From assembly GCA_900542795.1 (NCBI GenBank), contig UQPD01000005.1, positions 1-31,070 on the forward strand: a stretch of 31,070 bases of DNA, read 5' to 3'. Shown here one piece after another: positions 23,572 through 31,070 of this stretch. A program made the translations under genes and the position numbers. The notes beneath the pieces were generated by a model. That model searched no databases and had not been told where the DNA came from. It saw nothing but the letters and a program-made list of their open reading frames with translations. How positions within the stretch are numbered: the stretch's first letter is position 1; every line of letters starts with the position of its first letter. Origin of the DNA: an uncultured Prevotella sp. (lineage in GTDB: Bacteria > Bacteroidota > Bacteroidia > Bacteroidales > Bacteroidaceae).

Positions 23572-23664
23572 ACTTTAATATAAAGGCGTATAAATGTTTT
23601 GTAAACAAGGTCTTAGGCTTATTAGTTTTATAAAAACAGTAAGTCTAAAAGCCTCTTTGTTGGA

Positions 23665-23694
23665 CAAAGTTAATGCAAAAAAATGAGTTAGCAA
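23665..23694 (-). promoter_or_regulatory. folC: Promoter of folC, inside the dnaJ terminator
   Basis: On the minus strand TTG (23692-23694), 19 bases, and TAACTTTG (23665-23672) form a good promoter. The -33 box is part of the downstream arm of the dnaJ terminator. Confidence 0.72.
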
Positions 23695-23721
23695 GCATTT
23701 AAGCTCGCCAACTCATTTTTT
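23678..23721 (-). terminator. dnaJ: Rho-independent terminator of dnaJ
   Basis: Arms 23678-23696 and 23703-23721 pair over 19 positions with a 6-base loop. The two imperfect positions are G-U wobbles on the minus strand but A-C mismatches on the plus strand, which assigns the hairpin to the dnaJ transcript. It ends in six T. Confidence 0.85.
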
Positions 23722-23732
23722 AATAAAATAGG

Positions 23733-24908
23733 CTATTTGTTGAAATAGTTTCTAAAGGCTCTAAAGATTTTATTCTTTATGCCTTCGTTCGGCTGCATGT
23801 TATCGCAATCTTTTAAAGCTTCAAAGTGAGACTTTTCGTCCTTGTTAACTTTTTCAGGAATATACACGCTAATGTTTACCACAATGTCACCCTTGCCGCT
23901 ACCATAGCCTTGCACAGCGGGTAAGCCCTTGCCACGTAAGCGGAGGGCTGTTCCTGGTTGTGTGCCTGGCTCTATTTTAATGCGAGCCTTACCATCGAGA
24001 GTGGGGATTTCAACCGTGTCGCCAAGTGTGGCTTGCGAAACGGTGAGTAGTAAGTTATAAATCAAATCCGTTTCGTCGCGGATAAAGTCGGGGTGTTGTG
24101 CCTCTTCAATAATTACTTGAATGTCACCTGGTACACCATTGTGGATAGCAGCATTACCTTTGCGAGGGATATTCACAACCATACCCTCACCAACGCCAGC
24201 TGGGATTTCTATCTCAACGATTTCTTCACCCTTCACAATGCCTTCGCCGTGGCAGTGTGCACATTTGTGTTTAATAACAGTGCCTTCACCATGACAAGTA
24301 GGACATACTCCTTGTGACTGCACCATGCCAAACATGCTGCGTTGAGTATGTACCACATAACCTTGTCCGTGGCAAGTTTCGCAAGTTTCGGGCTTTGTGC
24401 CTTTTTCGCAACCGCTACCGCCACATTCGGGGCAAGTAACGTCTTTCTTCATTTTAAATTTCTTGGTGACCCCAGTTGCAATTTCCTCCAACGTGAGTTT
24501 CACCTTCATGCGCATATCTGCGCCCTTGTACTGACGAGGTTGTGCACTGTTACTACGTCCGCCACCAAAGCCACTGAAGCCACCAAAACCATGACCTCCA
24601 AAGATGTCGCCAAAGGCACTGAATATGTCATTGATATCCATGCCTTGTGCACCACCGAAACCGCCAAAGCCACCAGCGCCATTTACAGCATCGGCACCAA
24701 ATTGATCGTAACGAGCACGTTTGTCAGGATCTCGAAGCACATCATAGGCTTCAGCTGCTTGTTTAAATTTTTCCTCAGCCTCCTTGTTACCTGGGTTACG
24801 GTCAGGGTGATATTTAATAGCAACTTTTTTGTATGCTCTCTTAATTTCATCAGCAGACGCAGAACGCTCTACGCCCAATATTTTGTAATAATCTTTTTCG
24901 TCAGCCAT
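23733..24908 (-). CDS. dnaJ: Chaperone DnaJ (type I Hsp40)
   Basis: This 391-residue co-chaperone stimulates DnaK ATPase and delivers unfolded proteins. It has the full type I layout: J domain (1-70) with HPD at 34-36; a Gly/Phe-rich segment (about 75-118); four zinc-binding repeats with cysteine pairs at 159/162, 176/179, 202/205 and 216/219; and the C-terminal substrate domains with [10 protein letters not shown]. It is downstream of grpE on the same strand, with a 140-base gap that holds a long hairpin. dnaK is not in the window, which is usual for Bacteroidales. A terminator follows directly. Confidence 0.97.
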   Translation of the reverse strand: MADEKDYYKILGVERSASADEIKRAYKKVAIKYHPDRNPGNKEAEEKFKQAAEAYDVLRDPDKRARYDQFGADAVNGAGGFGGFGGAQGMDINDIFSAFGDIFGGHGFGGFSGFGGGRSNSAQPRQYKGADMRMKVKLTLEEIATGVTKKFKMKKDVTCPECGGSGCEKGTKPETCETCHGQGYVVHTQRSMFGMVQSQGVCPTCHGEGTVIKHKCAHCHGEGIVKGEEIVEIEIPAGVGEGMVVNIPRKGNAAIHNGVPGDIQVIIEEAQHPDFIRDETDLIYNLLLTVSQATLGDTVEIPTLDGKARIKIEPGTQPGTALRLRGKGLPAVQGYGSGKGDIVVNISVYIPEKVNKDEKSHFEALKDCDNMQPNEGIKNKIFRAFRNYFNK

Positions 24909-24976
24909 TGTGTAGGGTTTTAGGGTGGTTCTAATAAAAAATTAGCTGTTAGTTCCTCCCTGAGTTAATGCCTAAT

Positions 24977-25023
24977 GGGTTACAAGATGACTCCTATATA
25001 TATTATAGTGCATCTTATAACCC
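24977..25023 (-). other. Long hairpin in the grpE-dnaJ spacer
   Basis: GGGTTACAAGATG (24977-24989) and CATCTTATAACCC (25011-25023) pair over 13 positions. The one imperfect pair is G-U on the minus strand and C-A on the plus strand, so the structure belongs to the grpE-dnaJ mRNA. The interior adds a CTATA/TATAG pairing. It has no T-tract, so processing or partial termination is more likely than full termination. Confidence 0.55.
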
Positions 25024-25048
25024 TAAGTATTAGCCAATGTATATATGT

Positions 25049-25606
25049 TTATTGTCCAACCACAACTTTAGCGTGTCTAATCACCTTGTCGTTGAGCATG
25101 TAGCCAGGCTGCACACAATCAATTACGTGGTTCTTCTTTGACTCTTCTGGAGCAGGAATAAGTGCTACAGCTTCGTGGAAGTCTGTATCGAATTCCTTGC
25201 CGATTGTATCCATTTTCTGCAAGCCTTGTGTAGCCAAGGTTTTGCTTAGTTTATCAACAATTAAGTCAACGCCTTCTTTTAATGTCTCCACGTCGTTGCT
25301 TTTTGCAATGTTTGCAACTGCACGATCCAAGTCATCAAGCACGGGAAGCAAGGCACCCAACACCTTTTCGCCACCATTCAGAATTAGTTCAGTCTTTTCT
25401 TTAAGTGTGCGTTTGCGATAGTTGTCAAATTCTGCCACCTGACGCAAGTATTTGTCCTTAAGTTGGGCAATTTCTTCGTTAGCAGCTGCCAATTTTTCAG
25501 CATCCGTCATTTCGGCTTTTTCTTGCTGTTCTTTATTTTGTTCAGTAGCTTGCGTTTCCGTCTGCTGCTGTTCTTCTTGCATTTCTTTTTTTTCTTCTTT
25601 TTTCAT
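25049..25606 (-). CDS. grpE: Nucleotide exchange factor GrpE
   Basis: This 185-residue protein releases ADP from DnaK. The first 45 residues are Glu/Gln/Lys-rich and probably disordered. The long dimeric coiled coil follows, with EEIAQLKDKYLRQVAEFDNY and RKRT as the conserved junction. The four-helix region includes LLPVLDDLDRAV. The C-terminal beta domain holds the conserved DPxxHEAV-like segment (here DTDFHEAVALIP) and GYMLNDKVIRHAKVVV. It precedes dnaJ as the probable first gene of the pair. Only a weak -7-like GATATTTG (25640-25647) lies upstream, and no HrcA/CIRCE element was seen. The assignment is secure. Confidence 0.96.
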   Translation of the reverse strand: MKKEEKKEMQEEQQQTETQATEQNKEQQEKAEMTDAEKLAAANEEIAQLKDKYLRQVAEFDNYRKRTLKEKTELILNGGEKVLGALLPVLDDLDRAVANIAKSNDVETLKEGVDLIVDKLSKTLATQGLQKMDTIGKEFDTDFHEAVALIPAPEESKKNHVIDCVQPGYMLNDKVIRHAKVVVGQ

Positions 25607-25692
25607 TTTGCGTTAGAATGTTTTTGAATATTCTTAATGCAAATATCATGCCATTTGTTGATAGTTTATTAGAAAGTCTTTCCTAATAAAAT

Positions 25693-27321
<1,629 letters not shown>

Positions 27322-27354
27322 TTATTGTTTTTTTCGATTAAAGATGAGGTAAGG

Positions 27355-27570
27355 AAATTATGAAGTCGTCTAAACTTTTATGAAGTTCAAGATTTGCCTT
27401 TATTTTTGAAGCGATTTTTGTATATTGAAGAGGGAGTGTAGCGAGCTACACGACCGATGAGATGTCAAAAAGCGGTCAAAAAGAAAGGTGAAGATTGAAT
27501 TTAGAAGAGATAAAAGTTTAAATCTAATCTTCGCCAGAAAAGTTTAGACGACTTTTATACTTCATAATTT
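27355..27570. repeat. Structured intergenic element with GCGAGCTAC core, copy 2
   Basis: AAATTATGAAG (27355-27365) and TCGTCTAAACTTTT (27366-27379) pair perfectly with 27560-27570 and 27538-27551, giving 25 bp with one 8-base bulge. The interior contains AGGGAGTGTAGCGAGCTACA (27431-27450), which folds as GTGTAG/CTACAC with a CGAG loop, and a short direct repeat GTCAAAAAG at 27464 and 27475. It fills most of the 293-base spacer between the phosphopantetheinyl transferase and the ABC-F gene. Confidence 0.65.
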
Positions 27571-27605
27571 GTTTCCAAGCACTTTCTAAGTGCAATAGGG
27601 TGCGT

Positions 27606-28370
27606 TCAGAAGTTTTTGCAGCAAGTTACTACACAAGTTTCGAGTTGCTCGTACGCAATTAGCGCTTTATGAGGTGGGTTGTTAGGGTAGTACACCTCAA
27701 GCAAATGGTCTGACAAAAGTGTCAGTTCTATGTCTTGTTTTAGTGATAACCCCGCAATGCTTTTTAATTTGTATGCTGCTTCTTTTGCACTCCATAGAGT
27801 GGTGGCAGCCATTTCAGTAGTACAAGCTAATGGAGTGGGAGAGGTAAGCATTTTTGCTTCATTGTCGTTTACAAACATGCTTTTCACTTTTAGAGCCTTG
27901 TTACTCCATTGTTCAATGTCGAGTCCGTGGCGAACTGTAGCCAAACCTACAGCATACGCATTCTTCGTGTGCGAAATGCTAATTTCAATATTGTGCTTCG
28001 TCAGAAAAGGTCTACCACTTTCTTCGTAGTCAATAATGGCATCGGCGCCCAATAGTTGATTAAGTATAAGTCTTACCGACAAACGTTCCACACGCCTTTT
28101 ATTGCTAAACTTTGTAACTTCGTTTTCTACCATCCAAGTAGGCAGATGCTTTTGTGCCAATTGCGTAATAGCGTCAGAATTGAGCTGGTGGTTCCATACA
28201 AAGACTTTAGGCTCAGCATTTACAACAGTTAGGGGCTTTAGCTCATGCAAATTTTCAAAGACAGTAACAAGCATAGTGGCATGTGTAAAGTTCGCAAAAG
28301 GAGCGTGTAATACGTTGGTCCTTTTTGGGGGCTTACGTGCTACACGCTCTTCGTGTTCTAAAATGGGCAC
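27606..28370 (-). CDS. Sfp-type 4'-phosphopantetheinyl transferase
   Basis: This 254-residue protein moves 4'-phosphopantetheine from CoA to a carrier protein serine. The Sfp-superfamily marks are GRPFLTKHNIEISISHT (119-135, the substrate-binding segment), GLDIEQ (149-154, magnesium-binding Asp) and WSAKEAAYK (193-201, with the catalytic Glu and Lys). The start is a GTG at 28370 that overlaps the end of ssb by 13 bases. The first 30 residues fit the family poorly, so ATG at 28274 (Met33) is a possible alternative. It appears to be the last gene of the bamD-rpoZ-DUF4293-ssb run. Whether it serves fatty acid ACP or a secondary product carrier cannot be told; no polyketide or peptide synthetase genes are nearby. 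Confidence 0.85.
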   Translation of the reverse strand: MPILEHEERVARKPPKRTNVLHAPFANFTHATMLVTVFENLHELKPLTVVNAEPKVFVWNHQLNSDAITQLAQKHLPTWMVENEVTKFSNKRRVERLSVRLILNQLLGADAIIDYEESGRPFLTKHNIEISISHTKNAYAVGLATVRHGLDIEQWSNKALKVKSMFVNDNEAKMLTSPTPLACTTEMAATTLWSAKEAAYKLKSIAGLSLKQDIELTLLSDHLLEVYYPNNPPHKALIAYEQLETCVVTCCKNF

Positions 28371-28816
28371 TTATCCTGTGGATTCACCGATTGAGACCCA
28401 TTATTACTTGCAGCTGGTTGTGAAGTGTTGGGGGTTGTGCTCGGAAAAGGGTTTTGAGGTGTCTGTGCTCCTGTGGTTTGAGGTTTGGGTGAGAGCATTT
28501 CCATGTTCGTAGCCCAAATTTCGGTTTGTTTGTGGTTAAGACCTTTTTTATCGGTGTAAGTGCGATAGCGCAATTCACCTTCAATGTAGAGCTTGTCACC
28601 TTTGTGTACGTAGCGTTCAACCACCTCAGCAAGTCTTCTCCACAAATATACGGAGTGCCATTCCGTACGTTCAGGAACGGTTGTGCCGTTTTGCAATGTG
28701 TAACCAGGTGTAGAAGTTGCCAAGCTAATTTGTGCTGTGCAAACACCTTGATCTATGTAACGGATTTCGGGGTCCTTGCCCACGTTTCCGATAAGCATTA
28801 CTTTGTTGAGTGACAT
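28358..28816 (-). CDS. ssb: Single-stranded DNA-binding protein
   Basis: This 152-residue protein coats single-stranded DNA in replication and repair. The OB fold (about 1-108) is typical: MSLNKVMLIGNVGKDPEIRY, TEWHSVYLWRRLAEVVERYV and KGDKLYIEGELRYRTY. A Pro/Thr/Ser/Gln-rich linker follows. The C-terminal tip is DKCPF, where most bacterial SSBs end in an acidic DDxPF or DDDIPF; the Pro-Phe is kept but the acidic run is reduced to one Asp beside a Lys. The tip codons overlap the GTG start of the next gene. The gene is 72 bases after DUF4293 on the same strand. RarA, a known SSB-tail binder in other species, is also in this window. Confidence 0.95.
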   Translation of the reverse strand: MSLNKVMLIGNVGKDPEIRYIDQGVCTAQISLATSTPGYTLQNGTTVPERTEWHSVYLWRRLAEVVERYVHKGDKLYIEGELRYRTYTDKKGLNHKQTEIWATNMEMLSPKPQTTGAQTPQNPFPSTTPNTSQPAASNNGSQSVNPQDKCPF

Positions 28817-28888
28817 GGTAGTAAAAGCATTAAGGGGTTGTAGTAGTTTTAGCGTATTTTCCTTGCTTCTAAAGAAGAGACTCCTTTG

Positions 28889-29353
28889 TTATCTAATTCG
28901 GTCTGCCGCGCGTACCAAAGCTTCATCGCGCTTGATGGCGTGCTTTGCCAAAAACAGCATAATCAGAGCTAAGATAGGGAAGCAAAGTCCAAGTTCGGGA
29001 CTTATGCTTGTAGTAGTCTCTTTGCTCAAAAAGATGCATTGAACAATGGTTATTCCTGCCCAAATTACGTTGCAACTTATAGCCCAATTAGCGAGTTTAA
29101 TTTGCTTTTTTCGGTTTTTAAAGGCAAAGATTGCTACAAGGCTAAAAATTACAGCTAAGGCAGCAAAAATTAGCATAGCATAGGGGTGATGTCCTGCCAT
29201 TTCTGGAAAGAGCGTAGCATCATAACCCAGGCTGTTGATGGTAAACCATTTGTTCGTGTCTTGGCTGGTAAAGCATACCAAAGGTACGAAAAAGGTAAAG
29301 GCCGGAAATATCCCGGCCAATACGAGGTATATGCTTTGAATACGTTGAATCAT
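28889..29353 (-). CDS. DUF4293 four-helix membrane protein
   Basis: This 154-residue protein is predicted to span the inner membrane four times (about residues 8-30, 58-77, 88-108 and 118-135). It starts MIQRIQSIYLVLA, the signature of the Bacteroidota DUF4293 family, and ends in a basic cytosolic tail (KRDEALVRAADRIR). The function is unknown. Its ATG overlaps the rpoZ TGA by four bases, so the two are translationally coupled, a typical arrangement for this family next to the omega-subunit gene. Confidence 0.88.
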   Translation of the reverse strand: MIQRIQSIYLVLAGIFPAFTFFVPLVCFTSQDTNKWFTINSLGYDATLFPEMAGHHPYAMLIFAALAVIFSLVAIFAFKNRKKQIKLANWAISCNVIWAGITIVQCIFLSKETTTSISPELGLCFPILALIMLFLAKHAIKRDEALVRAADRIR

Positions 29354-29694
29354 GCTTCTGAGCTCAAGTTGTCTTTGTCCTTGGCAGGATTGCGGAAGTA
29401 AATGTTGTGATGCAAGAATTCGTCGGCTGCAATGAGAGTAGGCTTTGGAAGCTTTTCGTAGTAGCGCGAAATCTCAATTTGTTCACGGTTTTCAAACACT
29501 TCTTCCAAATTATCGTTCGCTGAGGCAAACTCTTTCAACTTTTTTGCGAGGTCTTCCTTCATTTGAACGGCAATTTGGTTGGCACGCTTCGACATAATAG
29601 CTACGCTTTCGTAGATGTTGTTAGTGCCGTCGCAAAAGTCCATCAAATTGTGAGTTACCGTGTTGGTAGGTGCTTTACTTTTCTTGTAATCCAT
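29350..29694 (-). CDS. rpoZ: RNA polymerase omega subunit, Bacteroidota type
   Basis: This 114-residue protein matches the Bacteroidota omega form, longer than the E. coli subunit. The core segment NIYESVAIMSKRANQIAVQM corresponds to the conserved omega helix that clamps the beta' C-terminus (ARRARQL region in E. coli). The tail EISRYYEKLPKPTLIAADEF is specific to this phylum. It lies 64 bases after bamD and overlaps DUF4293. It helps fold and stabilise the beta' subunit. The family is confident from the phylum-specific tail and gene order. Confidence 0.88.
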   Translation of the reverse strand: MDYKKSKAPTNTVTHNLMDFCDGTNNIYESVAIMSKRANQIAVQMKEDLAKKLKEFASANDNLEEVFENREQIEISRYYEKLPKPTLIAADEFLHHNIYFRNPAKDKDNLSSEA

Positions 29695-29758
29695 TATGTG
29701 TAATAAGTTTTACTTTGTTTTAATAGAATGTGTATGAGAGTGGCGTGTAGGGCAAGGT

Positions 29759-30625
29759 TTAGTTGCTTGCAGTGTTAGTTGCACTTTCTGCAGTGTCATC
29801 TTCGTCCGTGTTTACCACATATTTTTTAGCTTTGGCAAACATGCCTTGTGCCTCTTTCATATATTTTGATTCGGGAAATTCAGTAACAAAGCCATAATAC
29901 TCGTCAATAGCATTGTGGTAGCGCTCTTCTTTCTTAGCCTCTACGCTGAATTGTGCCAATTGAAATTTTGCACGGAGAATAAGGATGGCAAAATCCTCGC
30001 GACGCGAAGTGTAGGGGTAGTCTTTAATGGCATTTTCTGCTGTAACGATGCAAGCACCATAATTGCCGTTTGCACCATTGCCAATATAGGCACCCAAGTT
30101 GTAGTAGAGTTTAGCAGACAGATATTCCTTTTCCACTAACTTGTCTTGCAACTTAAAGATTAAATCTTGTGCAGCAGGGCGCAATTTGCTTCCAGGAAAT
30201 AACTCTATAAAGTTTTGAAATTCGGTAACGGCATTAAAAGTATCCGTTTGGTCGAGTTTGGGTTCGGGTGTTAATTGATAAAGCGATTTTCCGCAGTTAA
30301 AACGTGCTTCTTCCACATATTTACCTCGTGGGTAAGTCTGGTAATATTTGCGGAAGATAGTGCTTGCTGCTTCATAGTTGTGCGCCTTCATGTTGCTAAT
30401 GCCCGCCAAATAGAGTGATTCTTCTCCTTGGTCAGTACCTTTTAATACAGAGAGCACATCTTGTAGCATGGTTGCTGCACGATTGTAGTAACCTTCAGCA
30501 TAGTACGCTTTTGCAGCTTCGTACTTGTATGCGTAGTCTTGTGTTTTGAGCACTTGATTATAGTCGGCACATGAGTTTGTGCAGATTATGACAATGCTTA
30601 ATATGGCAAGAAAATATTGTTTCAT
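29759..30625 (-). CDS. bamD: Outer membrane assembly lipoprotein BamD
   Basis: This 288-residue protein is an essential lipoprotein partner of BamA in beta-barrel insertion. Residues 1-18 form a lipoprotein signal ending in CTNSC, with Cys19 as the lipidated residue. The mature start DYNQVLKTQDYAYKYEAAK is typical of Bacteroidales BamD. Tetratricopeptide repeats fill residues about 28-260, with clear units around YYNRAATMLQDVL, NYEAASTIFRKYYQTYPRGKY and YYGFVTEFPESKYM. The tail is acidic and Thr/Ala-rich. It begins a minus-strand run of five genes and has a -7 box only about 16 bases before its ATG, so the leader is very short. Confidence 0.94.
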   Translation of the reverse strand: MKQYFLAILSIVIICTNSCADYNQVLKTQDYAYKYEAAKAYYAEGYYNRAATMLQDVLSVLKGTDQGEESLYLAGISNMKAHNYEAASTIFRKYYQTYPRGKYVEEARFNCGKSLYQLTPEPKLDQTDTFNAVTEFQNFIELFPGSKLRPAAQDLIFKLQDKLVEKEYLSAKLYYNLGAYIGNGANGNYGACIVTAENAIKDYPYTSRREDFAILILRAKFQLAQFSVEAKKEERYHNAIDEYYGFVTEFPESKYMKEAQGMFAKAKKYVVNTDEDDTAESATNTASN

Positions 30626-30640
30626 AACTCAAATTTGCGG

Positions 30641-30648
30641 CAAAGTTA
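30641..30648 (-). promoter_or_regulatory. bamD: Promoter -7 box of the bamD operon
   Basis: The minus-strand TAACTTTG is an exact TAnnTTTG match, 15 bases before the bamD ATG. No TTTG is seen at the right -33 distance. The leader would be about ten bases. Confidence 0.65.
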
Positions 30649-31040
30649 TAAATAAATCTTGTGATAGCCATATTTTTGAACTAAAAAACTTCGAGTAGGC
30701 TATATAATAAGTGTTAAGGGAGAGTTGGCTTGTGTAGTTGTATTTGATTCTGTTGACGTTAAAGTGTTATTCTATATTGTAAAGTTATTCAGTAAAGGAT
30801 TAAATTGAGAGTGAAGTATTTCAGTAAAACAACAAGAAAAGTGTAAAGTGAAATCAGTCTAAGTCACTCCGCATGTCCGGCTGCAAGGATTGTCAACGAT
30901 TCTAGTGTGGCTTCAACAAAGCTGTCAAGTTTTTTAGGGCACTTAGTCAAGACTTGTCAATTATTACAGTTTATATCACCGAAAAGTGTCAAACAAAATC
31001 AGAAACAGACATAATATGTTTGAACGAAAAAGTATTACTA

Positions 31041-31060
31041 TAATACTTGGCAAAGTATTA
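31041..31060. other. Small hairpin with GGCA loop
   Basis: TAATACTT and AAGTATTA pair perfectly around GGCA. The central 14 bases, TACTTGGCAAAGTA, are identical to the tip of the terminator at 17153-17198. There is no T-tract here. Confidence 0.45.
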
Positions 31061-31070
31061 CGTATTAAAT

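Larger units (their letters stand above)
30626..31070. other. Noncoding end region upstream of bamD
   Basis: These 445 bases hold the bamD promoter, an imperfect 21-base direct repeat (30837-30857 and 30982-31002, 17 of 21 identical, beginning AAAAGTGT), a 30-codon open stretch without start codon on the minus strand (30867-30956) and a hairpin at 31041-31060. No gene is convincing. Confidence 0.6.

Noticed and set aside
30867..30956. Short protein-coding gene in the bamD upstream region
   Set aside because: The frame has no start codon and is bounded by stops after 30 codons, so it is at most a relic.

Overview
The window looks like core chromosome of a Bacteroidales bacterium, most likely a Prevotella-type organism (Prevotellaceae). 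The evidence is: Bacteroidota promoters (TAnnTTTG -7 boxes, several with a TTTG/TTG -33 box 19-20 bases upstream) instead of -10/-35 boxes; almost no Shine-Dalgarno sequences; Bacteroidales-restricted families (DUF3256, DUF4293, the Bacteroidota-type RNA polymerase omega); and familiar Bacteroidales gene neighbourhoods. G+C is moderate by eye. The first 14 bases match the 3' end of the Nextera transposon mosaic end, so position 1 is probably a library or assembly edge, not biology.

Layout. 133-2488 (-): a biotin-dependent carboxyltransferase operon (carboxyltransferase, small OadG-like protein, biotin carrier), divergent from serC (2775-3854, +). 3930-5837 (+): a large FAD-dependent oxidoreductase with a disordered N-terminal extension. 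6255-10680 (-): rarA, an Uup-type ABC-F ATPase and a GH109-like NAD-dependent protein. 10823-11074 (-): zinc-independent ribosomal protein L31, divergent from a DUF3256 secreted protein (11234-11863, +). 12297-17099 (+): an SpoU rRNA methyltransferase, a membrane glycosyltransferase, a class I aminotransferase and a LolC/E-like permease. 17409-22103 (-): class II aldolase, then the pyrB-pyrI-flavin reductase-glyA cluster. 22282-25606 (-): folC, dnaJ, grpE. 25693-27312 (-): a second ABC-F ATPase with a degenerate second nucleotide site. 27606-30625 (-): bamD, rpoZ, a DUF4293 membrane protein, ssb and a phosphopantetheinyl transferase.

The genes cover central metabolism (propionate/succinate route, serine and one-carbon units, pyrimidines, folate, glycolysis), protein quality control (GrpE/DnaJ), ribosome rescue (two ABC-F proteins), outer membrane assembly (BamD) and replication repair (RarA, SSB). 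I see no prophage, CRISPR array, intact insertion sequence, tRNA or rRNA.

The unusual content is between the genes. There are several small dispersed structured elements: a GCGCCAG hairpin family with compensatory stem changes (5888 and 11941); two roughly 190-220 bp elements with different long inverted arms around the same GCGAGCTAC core (18545 and 27355); an 82 bp MITE-like element with perfect 15 bp terminal inverted repeats (15738); a 22 bp tandem repeat (6063); and a perfect 15 bp inverted repeat around the -33 region of the carboxyltransferase promoter (2675-2715). These are the best candidates for undescribed biology. No complete new protein system is evident.
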